DNA from: Methanofollis formosanus
GTDB taxonomy: Archaea > Halobacteriota > Methanomicrobia > Methanomicrobiales > Methanofollaceae
Assembly: GCF_019633745.1 (NCBI RefSeq)
Contig: NZ_CP037968.1
Coordinates: forward strand, 1,866,789-1,930,788
Reading direction: 5' to 3'
DNA: 64,000 nucleotides
The translations under genes were made by a program, and so were the position numbers. Position 1 is the stretch's first letter; each line of letters begins with the position of its first letter. The notes under the pieces were generated by a model. That model ran no database searches, was not told where the DNA came from, and saw only the letters and a list, made by a program, of their open reading frames with translations. Below are positions 60,958-64,000 of the stretch, piece by piece.

Positions 60958-62106
60958 TCACATCGCCTCTTTGTAAATCTCTATGACCTCTTCCTTCGTC
61001 GCGACACGCGGGTTGGTGAGGTTGCAGATGTCCTTCATGGCGTTCTCGGCCAGGGTCGGGATGTCCTCCTCCTTGGCGCCGAGCGACTTGACACCCGGCG
61101 GGATCCCAATGTCGGCCGAAAGCCTTCTGATGGCGTCGATAGCTTTGTTTGCGGCCTCGATGGTGGAGAGTCCTTCGACGTTCTCACCGAGTGCCTTCGC
61201 GATGTCGACGAAACGTTCGGGTGCGGCGATGAGGTTGAACTTCTCGACGTGCGGCAGGAGGATAGCGTTGCAGACGCCGTGCGGCAGGTTGTAGAACCCG
61301 CCGAGCTGGTGGGCCATGGCGTGGACGTAGCCGAGGCTGGCGTTGTTGAAGGCGATGCCGGCGAGGTACTCGGCGTGGGCCATCATGTCGCGGGCCTTGA
61401 TGTCGCTGCCGTTGGCGACGGCCGGGCGGAGCCATTTGCCGATGAGGCGGATGGCCATCAGGGCGGCGGCGTCGGTGGTCGGCGTGGCGATGGTGGAGAC
61501 GTAGGCCTCGACAGCGTGGGTGAGGGCGTCCATACCGGTGGCGGCGGTGAGTGCCGGCGGCATGCTGACCATCAGTTCGGGGTCGTTGATCGCGACCTTT
61601 GGCGTCATCTTCCAGTCGACGAGGGCCATCTTGACGTGCCGACGGGTGTCGGTGATGACGGCGAAGTTGGTCATCTCGGATGCGGTACCCGCAGTGGTGT
61701 TGACGGCGATGAGCGGCGGCAGGGGTTTTCCGACCTGGCCTGCACCTTCGTAGTCGTAGATCTGTCCGCCGTTGGTGGCAATGATCCCGATGCCCTTGGC
61801 ACAGTCCATCGGGGACCCGCCGCCGGCGGCGACGATCATGTCGCAGCCCTCTTTCTTGTACATCTCGGCGCCCTTGTGGACGGCGTTGTCGGTCGGGTTG
61901 GGCTCGGCGCCGGCGTAGATCACGAAGTCGACGCCCGAGTCCTTGAGGAGGGCGCCGACGTCCTCAGCGAGCGCCTTCCCGTGTTTCCCGATGCCGCAGA
62001 CAATGAATGCCTTCTTTGCCCCGAGCATCTTGGCCCAGGTCCCGATATCTTTCACCGCTCCGGCACCCATGAGGGCGACCGGCGGGTTCAGAAAGGTGGA
62101 TGTCAT
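60958..62106 (-). CDS. Iron-containing alcohol dehydrogenase 2
   Basis: A 382-residue paralogue of adh1, with all metal ligand segments kept (GMDALTHAVEAYVSTIATP; YVHAMAHQLGGFYNLPHG) and IVCGIGKHGKALAEDVG where NAD enzymes carry an Asp. Differences are concentrated at the N-terminal third and C-terminal helices. Start ATG 62106 follows GGAGGGG with good spacing. A possible TATA is AATCTTTTATG on the minus strand near 62172. Order and direction relative to fno2 are as for adh1 and fno1, so the pair was duplicated together. Confidence 0.93.
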   Translation of the reverse strand: MTSTFLNPPVALMGAGAVKDIGTWAKMLGAKKAFIVCGIGKHGKALAEDVGALLKDSGVDFVIYAGAEPNPTDNAVHKGAEMYKKEGCDMIVAAGGGSPMDCAKGIGIIATNGGQIYDYEGAGQVGKPLPPLIAVNTTAGTASEMTNFAVITDTRRHVKMALVDWKMTPKVAINDPELMVSMPPALTAATGMDALTHAVEAYVSTIATPTTDAAALMAIRLIGKWLRPAVANGSDIKARDMMAHAEYLAGIAFNNASLGYVHAMAHQLGGFYNLPHGVCNAILLPHVEKFNLIAAPERFVDIAKALGENVEGLSTIEAANKAIDAIRRLSADIGIPPGVKSLGAKEEDIPTLAENAMKDICNLTNPRVATKEEVIEIYKEAM

Positions 62107-62548
62107 CTCTTTTTCCCCTCCGTATGGAGCACCGCAGTGGGTGCCCTATGAGGGTGAGAGATCCTCTGGGAACATAAAAGATTTTGCCAGGTCTGCGAGA
62201 TTTTCCGGTTTTCTCCTCAAAATCTGTCTGAATCTCTTGAGGCCTCTGTCTCCTGCCAGCCGGGGTTGTGGGTCTCTGTTCTGAGGCTCAGGAGAAAAGG
62301 ATCTGGTTTGGGGGTATGGAGTGGCTGAATGTTGTCGGTGTGGTCTTTTCTCTTCTGGGGAGGCATGGTCTTCTCGGGGTACAGGGGGGCCTGGACCTGC
62401 ACTGTTCTGTCTTCCTCTATGTTCGCTTCGGGCGCTCGCGTCCTGCCCTCTCTCAGGATAGAAGGAGGAGGGCCGAGAGATGATCGTGAGGAATGTCGTG
62501 AGCCTCCCGTCGTCTCTCTCCCTCGATTAAAAAAGAAGAGTGCCGTGC
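62107..62548. other. Gap between fno2 and adh2
   Basis: A 442-base stretch with no recognised gene. It holds the adh2 promoter and ribosome site, T-rich sequences (GATTTTCCGGTTTTC near 62198) and no family A repeat. The fno1-adh1 gap is similar in length (462 bases) but I see no close base match, so the duplicated copies diverged outside genes. Confidence 0.5.
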
Positions 62549-63196
62549 CTACTTGAAATAGACTCCGACGTCCCGCATCTTGCTGAACCGTGCGATGTTG
62601 ATGACAAGCGGGGTGATGGCCTCGATGTACGGCGAGACTGCAAGAGGCCCGGCGTCCAGGGCTTTGAGTTCTGAGATCGAGTTGACCAGTTCCATGACCC
62701 GTTCCTTGGCGTCGTCGAAGTCCGAACAGACACAGACCGAGTAGTCGAGGGGTTCGGAGAGCTGCTGCCACTTGCCGGCCGGGATGTTGTTGAAGGCGGC
62801 GACGACTTTCGATTCAGGCAGGAGTTTCTGAAGTTTCAGGGCGGCCGAACCGTCCTCGGGCGGGTTGTACTTGAAGAAGTCGGTCCTGATCATCGGGTTC
62901 ATCAGGCTGATGACGATCTTGCCCTCCAGTCCGGTGAGCCCCTCGATCGTCCTCTCCAGATTTTCGGCCGGGATCGAGAAGACGACGATCTCCGATTCGT
63001 CCACGACCCCCTGGTTGGTCGTCGGGAGCAGGTCGAAGGGGAGGCCCAACACCTTCAGGGCGTAACCGCAGAGCTCGCAGGCGGCCTGGGCCTTCTCTTC
63101 GATGCGCGATCCGATATAGACGGTGTGGGTCTGCGAGAGCCGCAGTGCCATACCCTGTCCGATCCCCCCGGTCCCTCCAATAATGCCTACTTTCAT
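62549..63196 (-). CDS. npdG: F420:NADP oxidoreductase 2 (Fno/NpdG)
   Basis: A 215-residue paralogue of Fno1 with the same nucleotide loop GIIGGTGGIGQGMALRLS and YIGSRIEEKAQAA. It differs at 24 of 215 sites, mostly conservative. The F420 site residues visible in Fno1 are kept (IPAENLERTI, SLMNPMIRTD, NNIPAGKWQ). Start ATG 63196; divergent from nuoE2 by 175 bases, compared with about 500 bases at fno1. No shared TAAATATT site was seen in the shorter gap. Confidence 0.93.
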   Translation of the reverse strand: MKVGIIGGTGGIGQGMALRLSQTHTVYIGSRIEEKAQAACELCGYALKVLGLPFDLLPTTNQGVVDESEIVVFSIPAENLERTIEGLTGLEGKIVISLMNPMIRTDFFKYNPPEDGSAALKLQKLLPESKVVAAFNNIPAGKWQQLSEPLDYSVCVCSDFDDAKERVMELVNSISELKALDAGPLAVSPYIEAITPLVINIARFSKMRDVGVYFK

Positions 63197-63371
63197 GGCC
63201 GCATCCTACCTTTTTGTATCTCTTATGCTTTTCGCCTTAAGGACTTTGAGATCTGATCCTGCCTCTCGTGCCGGTTGCCGACTCTCCTTCTCGTGGTGAT
63301 ATCGCCTGGAGTCCCACACTCGAAGGTTTTTTCTATCCATAGACCCGGTGAGGGTAGCGTGGGGGGTTGAT

Positions 63372-63857
63372 ATGACCGGAGGCGTGGGAGATCAAACGGC
63401 GTTGCAGGAGATCCTCGGGGCCTATCCCCGGGATCCCAGGCATCTGCTCGCGGCGTTGCAGGACATCCAGGCCGAGTACAACTATCTCTCGGTCGAGTCG
63501 ATGAAAGAGGTCGCCGTCTATCTCGGCGTCCCTGAGAGCCAGGTCTTCAGTGTCGCCACATTTTACAAGGCGCTCAGTCTGGTTCCGCTGGGGAAGAAGG
63601 TGATCAAGGTCTGTGCAGGCACGGCGTGCCATCTCCGCGGGGCGCCCAGACTGGTCGAGGCCGTTGAAGGAGCACTCGGGATCAGGGACGGCGAGACCAC
63701 CGCGGACGGACAGTTCACTCTCCAGACCGTGAACTGCGTCGGGGCCTGTGCCATGGCGCCGGTGGTGGTGGTGAACGAACGGGTGTACGGCAAGATGGGG
63801 ATTGCCGATATCCCGGCGATGATCGAGAAGGAGCGTGAGGATGAGGCTGAAGAGTAA
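63372..63857 (+). CDS. NuoE-like [2Fe-2S] subunit 2
   Basis: A 161-residue paralogue of the NuoE-like protein: [48 protein letters not shown] with ligands [14 protein letters not shown] and [18 protein letters not shown]. Start ATG 63372 (MTGGVGDQTAL) has GGGGGG a few bases ahead. Its extended N-terminus supports the idea that copy 1 also starts upstream of GTG 55307. Overlaps nuoF2 by 17 bases, so the coupling is retained. Confidence 0.92.
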   Translation: MTGGVGDQTALQEILGAYPRDPRHLLAALQDIQAEYNYLSVESMKEVAVYLGVPESQVFSVATFYKALSLVPLGKKVIKVCAGTACHLRGAPRLVEAVEGALGIRDGETTADGQFTLQTVNCVGACAMAPVVVVNERVYGKMGIADIPAMIEKEREDEAEE

Positions 63858-64000
63858 AGAGGCGCTTGAGTCCTACCGCGCCTCGCTGCCGCCGAAGGGA
63901 GGCGGGGCTCCGGCATGGGTGCAGATCTGCGCCGGCACCGGGTGTCTCGCCTTCGGGAGCGCCGCAGTGCGGGAGGCCTTCGAGGAGGAGGCCAGGAAGA
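63841..64000 (+). CDS. NuoF-like subunit 2, truncated by window end
   Basis: The first 53 codons of a second NuoF-like gene. It starts MRLKSKEALESYRASLPP and has QICAGTGCLAFG, equal to the start and first [2Fe-2S] Cys pair of NuoF1 (Cys29, Cys34). It runs off the right edge, so the rest of the second module is not visible. Confidence 0.9.
   Translation, partial: MRLKSKEALESYRASLPPKGGGAPAWVQICAGTGCLAFGSAAVREAFEEEARK

Overview
The window reads as the chromosome of a GC-rich hydrogenotrophic methanogen of the order Methanomicrobiales, most like Methanofollis (inference from gene content and style, no search was run). Archaeal markers are a PolD large subunit with an intein, replication protein A with its associated protein, aIF1A, deoxyhypusine synthase, Trm5, archaeal HMG-CoA reductase and synthase, CTP-type riboflavin kinase RbkR, CbiZ, FmdE proteins, a Dsr-like protein and F420:NADP oxidoreductases. 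Many genes have no Shine-Dalgarno site and look leaderless; others are joined by ATGA overlaps.

Layout. 1-8 kb: HEAT-repeat membrane protein, PolD large subunit, NYN nuclease-like protein. 8-16 kb: tRNA-Pro, Dsr-like protein, split permease with divergent MerR regulator, acetyltransferases, a small redox cluster (cupin, Cys protein, C_GCAxxG_C_C protein, acylphosphatase), secreted FmdE-like protein, tRNA-Leu. 16.0-16.4 kb: a gene-free element of inverted TTGCACC iterons around a large nested palindrome. 16.7-28.9 kb: PEGA lipoprotein, acetyl-CoA synthetase plus MFS carrier, MazF-like protein, ThyX, GIN-domain and four-Cache lipoproteins, EamA carrier with a His-rich tail, aIF1A. 28.9-32.5 kb: six-gene operon of pilin-like proteins. 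32.7-43.2 kb: FmdE, DUF1015, RimI, mevalonate genes (HMG-CoA reductase; regulator-HMG-CoA synthase-thiolase-DUF35), Trm5, riboflavin genes. 43.2-51.2 kb: recombinase-like protein, RPA operon, CbiZ with an NrdD-tail protein, PyrF, deoxyhypusine synthase.

52.5-64 kb, the most interesting part, is an alcohol and aldehyde oxidation locus. It holds an iron-dependent alcohol dehydrogenase, an F420:NADP oxidoreductase, a divergent NuoE/NuoF/NuoG-N-terminus-like flavo-iron-sulfur complex with no hydrogenase domain, and a polyferredoxin with a tungsten-type aldehyde:ferredoxin oxidoreductase. A second alcohol dehydrogenase, F420:NADP oxidoreductase, NuoE and the start of a second NuoF follow in the same order and are cut by the window end. 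The inferred scheme is alcohol to aldehyde (NADPH), NADPH to F420H2 by Fno, and aldehyde to carboxylate (reduced ferredoxin), with the NuoEFG-like complex linking pyridine nucleotide, flavin and ferredoxin pools.

Two families of GC-rich intergenic repeats run through the window. The main one is a unit of about 155 bp carrying a long hairpin around a TCTCGCGAGA core. It occurs as direct tandem arrays in seven intergenic islands. No CRISPR array, rRNA or insertion sequence was seen.
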